NCBI GenBank assembly: GCA_001692895.1
Contig: KV748181.1
Location: 1,116,001-1,180,000, forward strand
Reading direction: 5' to 3'
Origin: Cenococcum geophilum 1.58
Lineage: Eukaryota > Ascomycota > Dothideomycetes > Gloniales > Gloniaceae
DNA: 64,000 nucleotides
Shown: in pieces, positions 37,818-49,236 of the stretch
Position numbering within the stretch: the first letter of the stretch is position 1
Layout: each line of letters opens with the position of its first letter
Notes under the pieces: generated by a model
Database searches by the model: none
Told to the model about the DNA's origin: nothing
The model's input: the letters and a program-made list of their open reading frames with translations, nothing else
Translations under genes and position numbers: made by a program

Positions 37818-38499
37818 CTTTAAGCTTTAATCTCTCTCCTAAGAATTATTTAATTAAAGGTAACTTAACCTTAGCTACTTCTATTCTATTAATCCTATTT
37901 TTAAGTACCTTATTATTATCTATTAACTAATTAACTATTACCTATAACTATTTAACTATAACTAGTTACGAGTTAGTATCTACTATACTAGTATTATTAC
38001 CTAACCCTAAGGTCGTTGCTGCCGTTAATAGCGTTATTATAGCTGCTTTTAGTAGTATATTATTTAACTTCTAATACTATAACCATAGTAGTAATTATAT
38101 AACGGAGCCTTATAGCAAGAACTACGGTAAACTTGCTAATAGGCTAGGTATATAGGTAATATAGAAAGTTAATAATATAATAATAACTAGTAGAGTAGTT
38201 GCCTAATAGATTAACTTTAATTATATTCTAAAAATTACTATAAAGAAAGGAACTATCTAGGTAGGGACTAAGGTCCTTTAAATACATAAACTATGCCTAA
38301 AAAAGTCCTCGCTTCGTTTACTCTGTTTGCTCTATTTACTTTATTATAGATTATATAGATTATATTATATAACCTTAGCTACTATTCCTCGTTATATAGT
38401 TCTATTAGTTTCATCCTAGACCGTACTCTTATTAACTAACTAGCTTCTTCCGACTCTTCTCTAAGTAGTCGTAACATTGTACTTAAAGCGTCCGTAATA
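37818..38499 (-). mobile_element. Gypsy piece I, 5' LTR and gag start (right of Copia B)
   Basis: On the minus strand this begins with a 402-bp LTR (38098-38499, outer end TCCGTAATA, inner end TATAACGG). The gag start follows; the initiating ATG seen in G at 58297 reads ATA here, a RIP-type change. The sequence then runs into the GAATC duplication of Copia B. Confidence 0.8.
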
Positions 38500-39240
38500 T
38501 ATATAGCTTCCTGTCTATAAAGTCCCCTTATAGTAGCATATATTGAAAGTAAGTATTATATATATATAATATATACTCTACTTATATATTCTATAGATTT
38601 AATTTTCATTCCTTTAATACCGCGTAGGGTTTATAAATTAACTATTTCCTCCTCTCTTCTAATTAACGATAATACCAAATTGAGCGATTAAGATATTTCT
38701 ATATTGTAAGAGCCTCCTATAGCTAATTATAACTACGGCTATATTTCTTTTATTAATTAGAATAAACAATAGTAAGATAGAACTTTAACCATACCCTAGT
38801 TAATAAGTTTAAATATTAATCTTATTAGCTATAGGCTAACTATAGAAGTAGAAAAGCTATTTTAGTAAGATATATTTAATAGAGCTTTGTATTTAATTAA
38901 ATCTAATATAGAAAAGAACCTCTAGAGCCCTTACTACTAACTATTCTACTTCCCTTTTTAAGCCTCTATAAGTGCGTAAGACGAATTTAGCTACAGTTAA
39001 ATACTATATTAGGTAATATTAGAATATATATATAGAGAGGTGCTACTAAAAATCCGCAATAAAATACCATAAAGCCTATATCACAAAGCCTAATTAGGAC
39101 AGCTAGCTGACAGCGTGATAATTAGCGTACGTTATCCAACAGTTAGCTAACAGCGAGCGATCCAATTAATGCACTCGGTCAGCTATAAGGCTTAAGCTCG
39201 CAGCTAGGCTGGCTGTTAGACACACTAACGGTTAATAGTT
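38500..39240. repeat. RIP-mutated remnant, unclassified
   Basis: AT-rich, CA-poor sequence. One plus-strand frame has only TAA/TAG breaks for several hundred bases, so it may be old coding sequence, possibly the remainder of Gypsy E. RIP fades near 39040. From 39095 to 39230 there are GC-richer inverted motifs (GTTAGCTAAC, GCTGTTAG) that could belong to a DNA-transposon end. No firm class can be given. Confidence 0.4.
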
Positions 39241-39927
39241 AAAAAGAAGTTTCTCGTTTCTTTACAAGTAGGTACGCTTGAGAAATATCTATAGTAAAGT
39301 TAGTAGGAGGCAGGATCCCCACCCGTCACTTTAAAATGGCTTTTATTTCTAGACTTTTGCAAGTCGCTACGCCTTACCTTCAATTCTCCCAGAGGTTGCA
39401 AGAAATTTGTCATCGCTTAAACTCAATTGCATAATAACGCATGCGTTAGGGCCACGCTTGATAAGGACTTCCGGTAATGCAACGGGGCAACTTATAGAGT
39501 AGGGGAATATTGTAAAGCATAGGATACTTAAATTTTATTAATAGAGAGTTTGTGATAATTAACGTCTGGAGAAATAAAAGGTCCCTCTAGCCTTATAGTC
39601 TGCAAAAATAATAGTAAACGGAAGTCTTGTATCTTATATTCTTATCTGCCGTCTTTCTTCGCCTTTTGGTAAAAGCACTTTACCGTAAACACGGCCTTAT
39701 TAAAACGCCAGAGTCCAAGGCATTCAAGCTAGGATATACTCGGCTTCTTATACCTTAGATATTACCACGTGCGGGATAAAAGCCTTTCGATTACGTTTGA
39801 GGAGCTCAAGTTCAGGCTAATGGGGCATTTTGAATTATAAACTCCCTTATAGTTTGTGGCCAGGCACCACGGACAGGAATAGAATGCCCTTTAATATTGG
39901 TAATTGGTTAGCATAAATATCGAAGAG
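39241..39927. other. Intergenic DNA at the left edge of the gene island
   Basis: Normal-composition sequence downstream of the hydrolase gene. No frame or RNA gene could be supported. Confidence 0.45.
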
Positions 39928-40799
39928 TTAGCGGAAATCCCATATTCTGGGTAGTTTACCTTCATTATAGCTTAGTAGCTTCGAGTTTTTGAAGAGCTTC
40001 TGCAGCTCCTCCGTCTTTTGAGCTGGCACAACAGTATCATTTCTGTCAACGGCTGGTTGATACAAAGTGCTAGTTAGCCTATAGAGAAGCAACTTACAAA
40101 GACAATAGTTACTTACTATGAAGAGTTGGCACATTATCTGGCAAACCTCCATATAAATCACCGTGAGGCTTGTACTTGGAAACGAATCCTGTAAATAGGA
40201 GAGAGCATAAGCCAATGGACGGTATGACATATAGAACGGGACGAACCAGAGCAGAGGATGGCGAATTTGATTGGTTGAGTTTTTTTCACCACTAAACTAG
40301 GTGTCTTCTCAGGATTGTTGAGCTACAGAACGCAAGGATCTGTTAACAAAACCCTCTCAAAACAGAATACGTACCAGGTATTAATCTTACCATAGAAATA
40401 AGCAAACCTGCCATCGCAGCGCCTTGGGATAGACCAATAATTCCATCATACCGATTTTTCGATAGTTCTTCCGACCACCATTTCACCTGAATATCTGTTA
40501 CATATAGTCGCTACCACCACGATCGTCCAAATGGGAAACTTACAACGTCATCCCATCTATGGGTTGCTCTCATGTCATGTTCTAAGTAGCTATCGAGGAT
40601 CCACCATGGGCGAGAAAATGAGTCATCCATAGGAGGGCCATCCACGTAATGAAGATTGGAAATGTCAGACAATGTCTCCTTCAAAGCGCGAGTATTCCCA
40701 GCAACGGTGGCCGGACATATCCATGGATAACTGTGTAATTACTGAGCAACCCTGCTATGGTGTGATTAAGCAGAAACTCTTACCTAGGATATTCAGCAT
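39928..40799 (-). CDS. FSH1-type serine hydrolase, likely a pseudogene
   Basis: An alpha/beta-hydrolase of the fungal FSH1 family; its substrate is unknown. Six exons can be laid out: 40799-40784, 40730-40544, 40486-40391, 40322-40247, 40188-40117 and 40052-39928. Introns are 53-68 nt with GT donors and AG acceptors. The start gives MLNILVIHGYVR. Later blocks are LHYVDGPPMDD, PWWILDS, the nucleophile elbow GLSQGA, AILCSG, VPTLH and the acid-bearing DRNDTVVPA. Two defects appear. Exon 2 needs a one-base frame change at about 40706-40711, between HGYVR and the frame holding NTRALKETLSDIS. The C-terminal GGH-type motif with the catalytic His reads NEGKLPR, so no His is there. The gene lies beside a RIP block. 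The family call is good; an active enzyme is unlikely as written. Confidence 0.75.
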
Positions 40800-41257
40800 A
40801 ACCGATTTGCGTCGTACGTCGGATTTATATCAGAGAATGAGGATAGAGTCACCCTGATCAAGAGAGCGGGTATATGTTTATATTTGTTGAACTCAAGGTG
40901 TGACAATTGGATTGTGATCTGAGGGACACCCCAGAAAAATATCTCCTTGAGGCTTATAGCTTATGAGCTGACAAATGTTCCATCGCTGTTCAGGTGTGCA
41001 CCCCCGGTTGTAACCGTGCCCCCTCCCAAATGGGCATGTGCTGTTTGAGGCTGGGTTAAGCGAGCTGACAACTATTCTGATGTTCAGGGGATACGATTGT
41101 GGCTAGGACACTTCCGGTCTTAGAGAGATGGGAAGTCCCGTCAGGAGATAAAATGGCTAGATACGGCTCTGTTAATGCGAAATTTCACAAAATTGACAGG
41201 ATTCATTATTCTGAACTTTAGTGGTGCCATTCGTTCTCTTCGTGGCTATCTGGACTT
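40800..41257. other. Intergenic, nothing recognised
   Basis: Upstream region of the hydrolase gene, of normal composition, up to the MITE's target site. Confidence 0.4.
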
Positions 41258-41260
41258 CTA

Positions 41261-41433
41261 TCAGTGATCTACTTGGACTGGAGTGGAGTGGATTTGGGAT
41301 CAAATCCACTCCAGTCCAAATTACTTTAGGCTTAGCCCCTTCCTAGTCTGGCTAAATACCTGCCTAAGGAAATATAGCTTTGCATTGGATCCAATACGAG
41401 GCGATTTTGGATCCAGTCCAAGTAGATCACTGA
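41261..41433. mobile_element. 173-bp MITE with 22-bp perfect terminal inverted repeats
   Basis: The terminal repeats at 41261-41282 and 41412-41433 are perfect reverse complements of 22 bp beginning TCAGTGATCTACTTGGACTG. CTA flanks both sides (41258-41260, 41434-41436) as a likely 3-bp target duplication. A second inverted copy of the inner TIR part (AAATCCACTCCAGTCCAA near 41301-41318) forms a strong internal hairpin with the left end. It has no coding capacity and lacks RIP-type decay. Confidence 0.85.
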
Positions 41434-41607
41434 CTATTATCCTAGACGTTTCACTTATCATTCTCATGCGGTAACGAAGTGGAGAAATTTATAAAGGTAG
41501 ACAATTATCGAAACGGCCCTCTAAGTCCTGGTCTAATAAGATTACATATGTCAAGAAACAAATACACCCAAGCAGTGAAGTAGTCGAGGCCCCATTGATA
41601 ACACCAT

Positions 41608-42477
41608 CTACAACAAGTTCACTGCAAACCCCAACGCACCAACAACCACTAACACCGACTTCACTCCCATGATCATCGCGCCTGAGCTGTTTTGCGTAGC
41701 TGAAGGGCTTAAAGATGTTAACGAAGCAGATCCAGTGCCTCCAGCACTATTTGTCTTTATCACACTTATCGTCGTCGCTGATACAGTAGCACTCGGCATT
41801 GGCCTAGTAACCACTGTCGAACTCACCCCTGTATTTTGCGTACTCACCAAAAACCAATCAGCCGCGACTGGTGCACCCAAACCAGCCTCGTCCACAAAGT
41901 TCGTAAGATTGAAGCCAACACGGTTGAGTACCGAGGTAGTCAAGTTGTTGAAGAAGGGTATATAGTTTGCTGGAACAGCGAAATTCGTAGGTTCGTTGTA
42001 GAGAAAGACGCCGTATGTATGCGTCTGGCTGGGTGGTGGGCCAGGGGGGAAGTATGGTGCGATCTCGCCTTGGTGAGAAGTCAAAGTTGTGGTTTCGTTA
42101 GGAGAATACAGGCCAGGTAAGATCTAGTGAAGAAGAGTGGTGTTCGACTCTGTGGACCCGGCGGTCTCAACGCTAAAGTCCATCATGATGGCCACGTAGG
42201 TAGTGTGTGTTCCAGCTAAACCAAGACTTGGGGCGTCTACTAACTCTGTTGAAATTTTGTATAAGTATGGAAGAGATCAAGATCGACGAATGAATATACC
42301 ATTTCCTGGAACGGTAATTCCAGCAGGGGTGATCGCAGTGGCCCCATAGGTAACCGTTAGGTGATTCGAAGTGCCAGGTTTGAAGCCTGGGGGGGTTTGA
42401 GCAGAGACTGTTCCAAGGGCATATGCCGCAGTCAAAATTGCCAGACAAGATAAATGGCCAAATCCGATTGTATGCAT
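41608..42477 (-). pseudogene. PEBP-like GPI-anchored secreted protein with an early stop
   Basis: Two exons, 42477-42300 and 42245-41608, with a 54-nt intron (GTATAT to CAACAG), would encode about 271 residues. Residues 1-26 are a signal peptide ending near TVSA. The middle resembles phosphatidylethanolamine-binding proteins: YVAIMMDF, then EIAPYFPPGPPPSQTHTYGVFLYNEP, then GAPVAADWF. A Ser/Thr-rich stretch and a hydrophobic tail with a small-residue site (NSSGA) indicate a GPI anchor. Codon 100, at plus-strand 42124-42126, is TAG. The context LLH-stop-ILPGLYSP suggests a former CAG glutamine, the CA-to-TA change RIP makes. Apart from this stop the frame is clean. Read-through or an error in the base call are the alternatives. 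Its role is probably at the cell surface; the ligand is unknown. Confidence 0.72.
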
Positions 42478-43171
42478 CTTGAAATTTCAGAAAAGAACTT
42501 TCTATGTGAAAATATGGAAATGGTGGAGAAGCACAGTGTCGAAAGAAGCAGTACGGGTATGGAGGAAATTAGATAGTTAGAAGATAATTGTGGGTTGTTA
42601 CGAACTTAAATGCCTATGAAAAGAATTATATATAGCATTAGGAAATGACTTACAAATTAGTTACAACGCCCTCGAATGCTAGAGAAATAGAAAGTAATTC
42701 GGGAAATTAGATAAGCGGCTGTGTTTGAATGGGATCAACCTGTGTATTGGAATTGAGTCTCAGCCATAGATGTTTAGAACCAGCATATACAGGTGGGATG
42801 ACCTCACTAAACTGTTTTTGGCATGTGCTCTATTTTAAGCTTGGAGAGGTGTTTGGTTGACAGGGCTAAGCGACAATTGGTGCCTTCAAACTTAGCGGTA
42901 TATCTCTTCCACAAAGTGAGGAATTTGCTTGACTACCCATCCCTGAATGATTCGTTCCACGCCACTACTAAGAAGAGCATATACCCTTTTCGTGATATAC
43001 TCAATTGAATTGTGTTTCCCACTGAGGCTGCAGTAGGTTTTCCAATCTTTGTCCTTGTCTCATTTTTAGAATCTATAGCCACAGGATTGAATGAGGCGCA
43101 GGTTCTGTCAACAGTGGAGCCTTCTCAGCAGCGATAATGCAAAGGTCATTAGCACCTTATAGCTTCCCGTA
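42478..43171. other. Intergenic between the PEBP-like and regulator genes
   Basis: A divergent promoter region of about 690 bp, of normal composition. No specific site is recognised. Confidence 0.4.
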
Positions 43172-45019
43172 ATGGAACACCAAAGTGAGACCAGGCACGG
43201 TCCACCTCTTGCATACCGTTTTGTTAGGCAATCGGGCCGCAAGATAGACGAATCCACACACAGTGCCATTCGATCTCATGCCATGAAAGAGTTTCGGAAC
43301 AGGCAGCGTCAACAGAAGCAACTAGAAATTTTGCGAAGTGGCCAGCGGTTTGGTAAAGACAAGGATCTCAGCCTGTGCCGATGCCTGCCTCTAGCCCAGC
43401 ATTCTTCAGCTGCTTCCGAACAGTACTCAAAGAGACGAAGGCTTGGCATACCTTCGACCACCTTCACATCTACTTCTGAACACTGCTATCGCTGTGGCAG
43501 ATTGAGATCGTCTCTATCGCAAGAAATAGCCGGTTCGCAGCAACCCTCCGTGGCTACTTTTGCTGCTGCAGACTTTGATCCATTCAACTCAATCACTGAG
43601 CTACCTGCATCTCTGACTTCCAGATTTTCTAATGAGATCAATGTTATTAAAACACATGGTTGGTACATATGTTCTCTGTGAACTCTAAATCCCATCAATT
43701 TCGTGCCATGTTGCAAAAATTTCCCTAACCTTCTCCACATCATCCGCCATCTAAATTCAATCTTCCTATATCCACTCAATATTCACTAACATACCATCTT
43801 CAGCCATTACCTTCTGCTCACCGGGAACCATTAGGGCGATCGTATTCCCTGAAGCTTTACGAACACCAGCTCTGTTGGCAAGCGTATTGTACATGACATA
43901 CTCAAATCTCTGTTCTGCAAGAGGATGGGGTAATTTAGAGTTAGCTTTGGGATTGAAAGTAGCTGCGATATCGCAAATCAACCTCAAGTTATCCAATCCA
44001 AGCACAGCAAAGTGTACGAACGTGATTGCCTCTATTGCTTATCTGTCCACAGGTACTTGGGTAGGAAATTTGGACGGGAGAGATGGTTATTAAGTATTAA
44101 TGCTGATGCTTGACCCAGGTTTTCGGAAACCCTTTTGAAGAAGTGGAAACTCATTTAAATGGAATGGAGTTAATGGTCAAACAGCGTGGTATGGGGAGCC
44201 TTGGTGTCTACGAATTTGGCCGAACAATCCGCAAGTATCTCTTTGTGTGCGTTCCCATTTGTCTCAACTCATCTGAAACATCTGTCTGACTTCGTCCTGT
44301 TCAACAGGCAGAATCTTCTTCTGGCGGCAATCCGGGCACAGCCTGCCACATCTACCTTCAATTTTGACTATAACCAAGCGCCAAATGCTAATTCGATGCA
44401 CGGTACGAAGCATGAGTCACCATTGTACTGTCCTCGAGGGACTTTTACCCCACTTTTTCAATCTAAACGATTAAACGAGGGCACTGTGTATATTCTGTGT
44501 AATGCTAAGGCTCTTATTGACTTGGTGATTAACTTTGATGAAGGTGCAATCGAAGAGGTAAACTTTGATAGCATGCTTTGTCGTATAAAAACTGAACTGG
44601 AGCGTCACATTTCGACCCACGATCCTCGGAGCCCCCCCGACGGTAATTGGGTCTTCGAATGCTGCCGCTTGACAGTGCTAATCATCCTGAACGCCATCGA
44701 GACAACCCAAACCCTCGCGTCAAGCGACTCGGCGCTCACGCTAGGTTTGGTTGGAGCTCTAGAAAAGACAGATATTGGAGGCAATTGGGAAGAATTATCA
44801 GGTTTGCTGTATTGGGTATCGATGGTTGGAGCAGCATCTAGTCAAGGAAGACCAGGCCACAGACTCCTGGATTCCACGCTGAGCCGCACAATGTCCGAGA
44901 TAGCTTTTACGGCTCTGGATTTTGAGTCCGCAGTCGAGCCTTTACGTCAATTCTCTCGTTTGCAAATGGGTTTGAAGAGAAGATCTGAGGTCATGATTCT
45001 AGAAAATCATCATAACTAA
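43172..45019 (+). CDS. Fungal_trans_2 (DUF3468)-type regulator, frames mixed
   Basis: The N-terminal frame (43172-43681) has the basic block IRSHAMKEFRNRQRQQKQLE followed by DPFNSITELP, typical of this fungal family without a clear Zn2Cys6 cluster. A second segment in another frame (about 43800-44090) reads FPEALRTPALL, SVLYMTY, then LKLSNPSTAKCTNVIASIA. A probable intron (about 44056-44118, GTAGGA to CCCAG, in phase) joins it to HLNGMELMVKQRGMGSLG. The third frame (44186-45019) carries the C-terminal part: VFECCRLTVLIILNAIETT, then GALEKTDIGGNWEELSGLL, and LRQFSRLQ. Between the segments at 43650-43800 and 44190-44230 I cannot make a clean splice, so a frameshift or pseudogenisation is likely. 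These proteins are presumed nuclear regulators; no target can be inferred. Confidence 0.6.
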
Positions 45020-45484
45020 AAATTTCTTCGGGTTCAAATGGATCGGGCGTGTATTAGGCCACCTAAGTGTTGTTCTTGTAATCTCGAGCGAAAGTCCGGA
45101 CTTAGTCGTATATGACTCGCGTCGGACAAGCCTTGCACTGTAGAAATTATTCATCACACTACGTCATAAGACTAAACATCTTTACTTCTCCTAGATCTAC
45201 GCTTACCATAACAAGCTCTAGATTTTCTACGTGCTCTTCTTCGGCGGCGAGACTCGTTGAGGAATGACCCGTCCGGCTTATTTTCTTAGTAGGAGAAATC
45301 CACTCTTAGTCTTCAATAGGACAGCCCTGCTGAATACCTTTTACTTTTTCCATCATGGACTACCAGAAAAATAGAAAATCTCCTACTTATGAAGTACTAC
45401 AAGAAGGGTACCAAAAGGAAACCTGTGCTATTTCAGGGGGCCAGTGCGAGGCAATGAAAAGGCGTTGGGGTGTTGCTATTCTTC
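45020..45484. other. Intergenic DNA at the right edge of the gene island
   Basis: Normal composition and no gene. RIP-type sequence begins just after 45485. Confidence 0.4.
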
Positions 45485-45690
45485 TCCTTTTCTTTCTCTA
45501 GCTTTAGATCTTCGTTAATAGACAATCCAATTGTACAGGTTTGCATACGTTCTTCTTGCCATTAACTAAGTCGCTAATATTATTTAGAGCCTATTTTATC
45601 CTTTTTCCTAAGAAGGGACTTAAATATATCTACGGAAAGGAATAGAATAAGAACCCTAAGATATAGAATTAAAACCCGATAGAATATATG
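45485..45690 (+). repeat. Fragment of a Gypsy E-type LTR and leader
   Basis: Matches 19490-19695 of element E, with shared blocks CTTTCTCTAGCTTTAGATC, AACTAAGTCGCTAATATTAT and CCTAAGAAGG. It diverges after about 45690. It is truncated on the left relative to E, so it is a remnant. Confidence 0.7.
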
Positions 45691-47123
45691 TAACCGACTA
45701 CCGGTACCATGCCGAAAACACCACTGTCTTACCAGCGTATCGCCCTGTTTCAGCTACATTTTAGTCTCCCCTTCTTGTTTTATTACCTATACCTTCCTCT
45801 CGTATACATAGACGCTTTAGAGCTACATTTACAATTAAGTCGCCCGTTTAATTCCTATATATTACAAAGCTTACAGTTATAAGCCCAGATCGTACTACCT
45901 GCTAAGTAATTAATCGGATCGTACTACCTACTGCACCATCTATTAAGTAATTAATCTACTACCTTATTTAAGAAGTTACTACTTTTACTACCTTTACAGT
46001 GTCTTAAGCTTCTTTATTTACTAAATAGACAATTAACCCAATTACGAACGGATAATTAACCCAATTAACAAACGAACTAATAAATCAAATCAAGAGTTCG
46101 CAACGTCCAAATAAGGTTCTACTAAGACGCTAACTGGACCCTAACCTAGACCCTTACTGACCCTTTTAAATTTCCGAAAATAACAACTACCTTAAATAAA
46201 TCTTATTCTAAAATTAACCTTATCTTTAATAAGCCATCTAATTAGATTTAATGGTTCTTTATTATCTAAGACACTACTAAAACCAATAAGGTATAGTAGT
46301 ATATTAACCTATTTAAGAAGAAAAACAAGCTTCTAAAGCTAAAACTACTAAATTAACCTATACCAACGGACGTACTACCTATGGCTATATTAATAGCTTA
46401 ACTAAACCAAAACTAACTTACCGCCTATAACTGGCTCTATACCAAATATAAAGACGATCTCCGCGTACACTAGAAGCAAGAATAGGCTATAAGCGATATT
46501 AGCAATTATATTATTTACTCTACATTAATAACCTACTTTACTTTTATTAACGGCCTTAAAACGGTACATAAACGGTTTTAAGCATTAAAGACTGCACTTA
46601 CTCCTACTACTTTGGGTTAAAAGCATAACGTCCTTAATTAAGATATAGTTTTAAAAGCCTATAATAAAAAGTAGAGTATTAAAAAATAGCCAAACAGCTA
46701 GTAGAACATCTATAAGCTTGTAGAATAATTAGAGCTACTAGATGTATAAGGATTTAGGCTATACTACGATTTATTTAAGCTATTAAACCTATCTCTTCTA
46801 GCTTTATAGGAGCTCTAGAAGGAAACCTTATCTAGAAAAAACGGAAGGACAAAGAAGCCCTATCCATTATTAATCTAATTAAGGAATTTAAAAAGCACTA
46901 CCGTATATAGCAAATTATATCCTTTACTACCTCTACCAATAGCTCCGCATTTGTAACCCTTTAAAACAATTCTAATTCTAATCTAGACCCTAATTTAAAT
47001 TTAAATTTAAATTTAAAACGGTATAAGAAATATATATACGGCCTTATATACTAATATAGTAACCATTACTACATTGCCGGGTAGAAGCGCCCTTAAGGAT
47101 AAAAACTAAGGCTAGATATCTAA
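45691..47123 (+). mobile_element. Copia gag remnant, truncated by Gypsy G
   Basis: From about 46190 to 47120 a frame broken mainly by TAA/TAG reads as a Copia-type gag: LLDVQGFRLYYDLFKLLNLS, then a Cys/His region with CIYGLIY and SNHYY near 47030-47070. It differs from Copia A and B. It ends at 47123, where the LTR of Gypsy G begins; CTAAA (47119-47123) is a candidate target duplication whose partner lies outside the window. The 45691-46190 part holds no recognised domain and may be LTR or leader. Confidence 0.55.
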
Positions 47124-47544
47124 ATGTAACGGAACCTTGTAGTAGGAACTACAGTAGGTCCTATTAATGGGCTAGGTGTGTAGGAACAGATAAGTTAATA
47201 ACGTAAATAATAACTAGTGGAGTGGTTGCCTAATAGATTAACTCTAATTATATNCTGAGAATCACTATAAGGAAGGAACTATCTAGGTAGGGACTAAGGG
47301 TCCTTAAATATACAACCGTACTTCTATAAAATCCTTCTTATATATAATATACGTGTTATATATAAGGTACGTAAGTTCCTCTTATTCCTCTCGTTTAATA
47401 CGTAGCATGTTATATAACCTTAGTTACTATTTCTCGTTATATAGTTCTACGGGTTCTATTTTGGACCGTGCTTATATTAACCAACTAGCTTCCTTTAACT
47501 CTTCTCTAAGTAGTTATAATATTGTATTTAAAGCGTCCGTAACA
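47124..47544 (-). repeat. 3' LTR of Gypsy G (421 bp)
   Basis: On the plus strand it begins TGTAACGGAACC and ends GTCCGTAACA. It has the same length as the F LTR. One N lies at 47255. Confidence 0.8.
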
Positions 47545-48260
47545 CTATCTCCTTCCTTTTTATCTTTATTTTTAAAGATACCTAGCATCTCTAGGTTGTT
47601 TACTAGAGGTATAATATCCGTCTAATTAATTTAGTTAATATTATTACTTATAATACCTAAAGCTTCTTCTTCTTTATACGCGTAATGTTGTGCTTATACT
47701 GTTACTGCTATATTATTACTTAGTAAAATAATGCCGTCTCCGTATTCTCGTTGTGTGAAAGAGGGGTTAGTTTATATTGCGCTAGTAAGTCCTTCCTTTT
47801 AACAACTATCCTCTTATTTGGAGTGCATTAAGGCGAATATTTAATCGTCCTATAATGTTCGTTCTACCTCTAACGCTAAGTATACGCGTCCTATTACTCT
47901 TAATAGTCTTTAAGTTCCCTTATTAATTGCTACTAGGGTTTTAGGTTTAATCTACTGCTATAAAGCTTAATGGTAACCTAGTATAGGCCCTAGCTAAGCT
48001 TAAGCGTTCTTATAACGCGGAACAGAAGGCCCTAAATGCTTAAATCGCGGCGTCTACCTGTTTACTTCGTCTTAAGAAAGTTTGTAAGAAGGGTTGTTTT
48101 AAGGAGTAGAAACTTATAGAATAAGGTTTATAGGAACTTAGCAATAAAAGAACGGATTCTCTTTTAATAGAGAAGGAAACAACTCTAAGTAGTTCGGCAA
48201 TTGTTCTTCCTATATCCCCCTTAGGTAGTTTATTCTTTAGCAATTCTTCTTTATTAATAC
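47480..48260 (-). pseudogene. Extra 3' reading frame in Gypsy G
   Basis: The minus-strand frame after the chromodomain has the same blocks as in F and H: NPSFTQREYGDGI, then ALGIISNNIN, then IPLVNNLEMLGIFKNKD, then LLREELKEAS running into the LTR. A 67-codon open stretch at 48040-48243 lies in the overlapping pol-tail frame (KGDIGRTIAELLRVVSFSI). Confidence 0.5.
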
Positions 48261-49236
48261 TGCCTAACCTTTTCTCCTCTAATACTCCTGTACCTTTCCT
48301 ATAGCGTTTTTTTAAATTCTTTAGTAGTTTCTAGGTAGTCTCGTTATAGCCTATCTACTTTACTTTATACTATATTTTGTCGTTAATGTCCTTATAACTA
48401 ATAATCCTTAAAACTTACTATTTATCCTCTTCTTATCCTTTATATATGTCTGCTTTATAAACTAGTAGCTTAATATTCCTATATACTGGCTCTAGTATTG
48501 CGATATACTATATAGGGTAGATCTTTATCCTAGCTAGTAGGTTTAACTTAAATATAACTAATAAAATTTTCTATATAATTTTAAAAGGTCCTAGTCTAAC
48601 GTAATCTAACTTCTTACTTAGTCGTCGACTCTTAAAATTTTTGTATAGTAGCTATACTTTATCCCCCTCCTTAAAATCTGGTCCCTTAGATCTCTTAGCG
48701 TTATAGTACTTTTTCATTCTTTACTATACTACCTTTACTATTTCCGTAAGGTTTATATAAAGATTTATTAACCTCTCTATTCTTTACTTAGCTATACTAC
48801 TTATTTTCTTTACTTAACGTAGTAATAATAATGTCCTTAGCTTATATCCGTAATTCGCCTTAAATAGTGATATTCCTATTCCTTCTTAAGGTGTTATATT
48901 ATATGCGAACTATATAACTAGTAATAATAATACCTAATTATTCTGTGCATAATTAATATAGTATCTTAGATACTGCTCTAGTGTCTAATTTAATCTTTCT
49001 GTTTAACCGTCTGTCTGCGGGTAATATACGGTGGAAGTTACTGCTTAAACTCCTTGTTCTACTAAGAATACCTCCTAAAATACTACTATGAATCTTAGGT
49101 CTTTATCCGATATAATTTTACTTAGTGCTCTATATCTTGCGAATACTTCTTTAACGTAGATTCTAGCGATATTTTCCGCTAAGATTTCTTTTATGTATAC
49201 TATAAAGTATCCCCACTTTGTTAGCTTATCTATTAT

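Noticed and set aside
43766..44005. 79-codon minus-strand ORF opposite the regulator gene
   Set aside because: The plus strand carries the family-like sequence here; the minus frame is a shadow.
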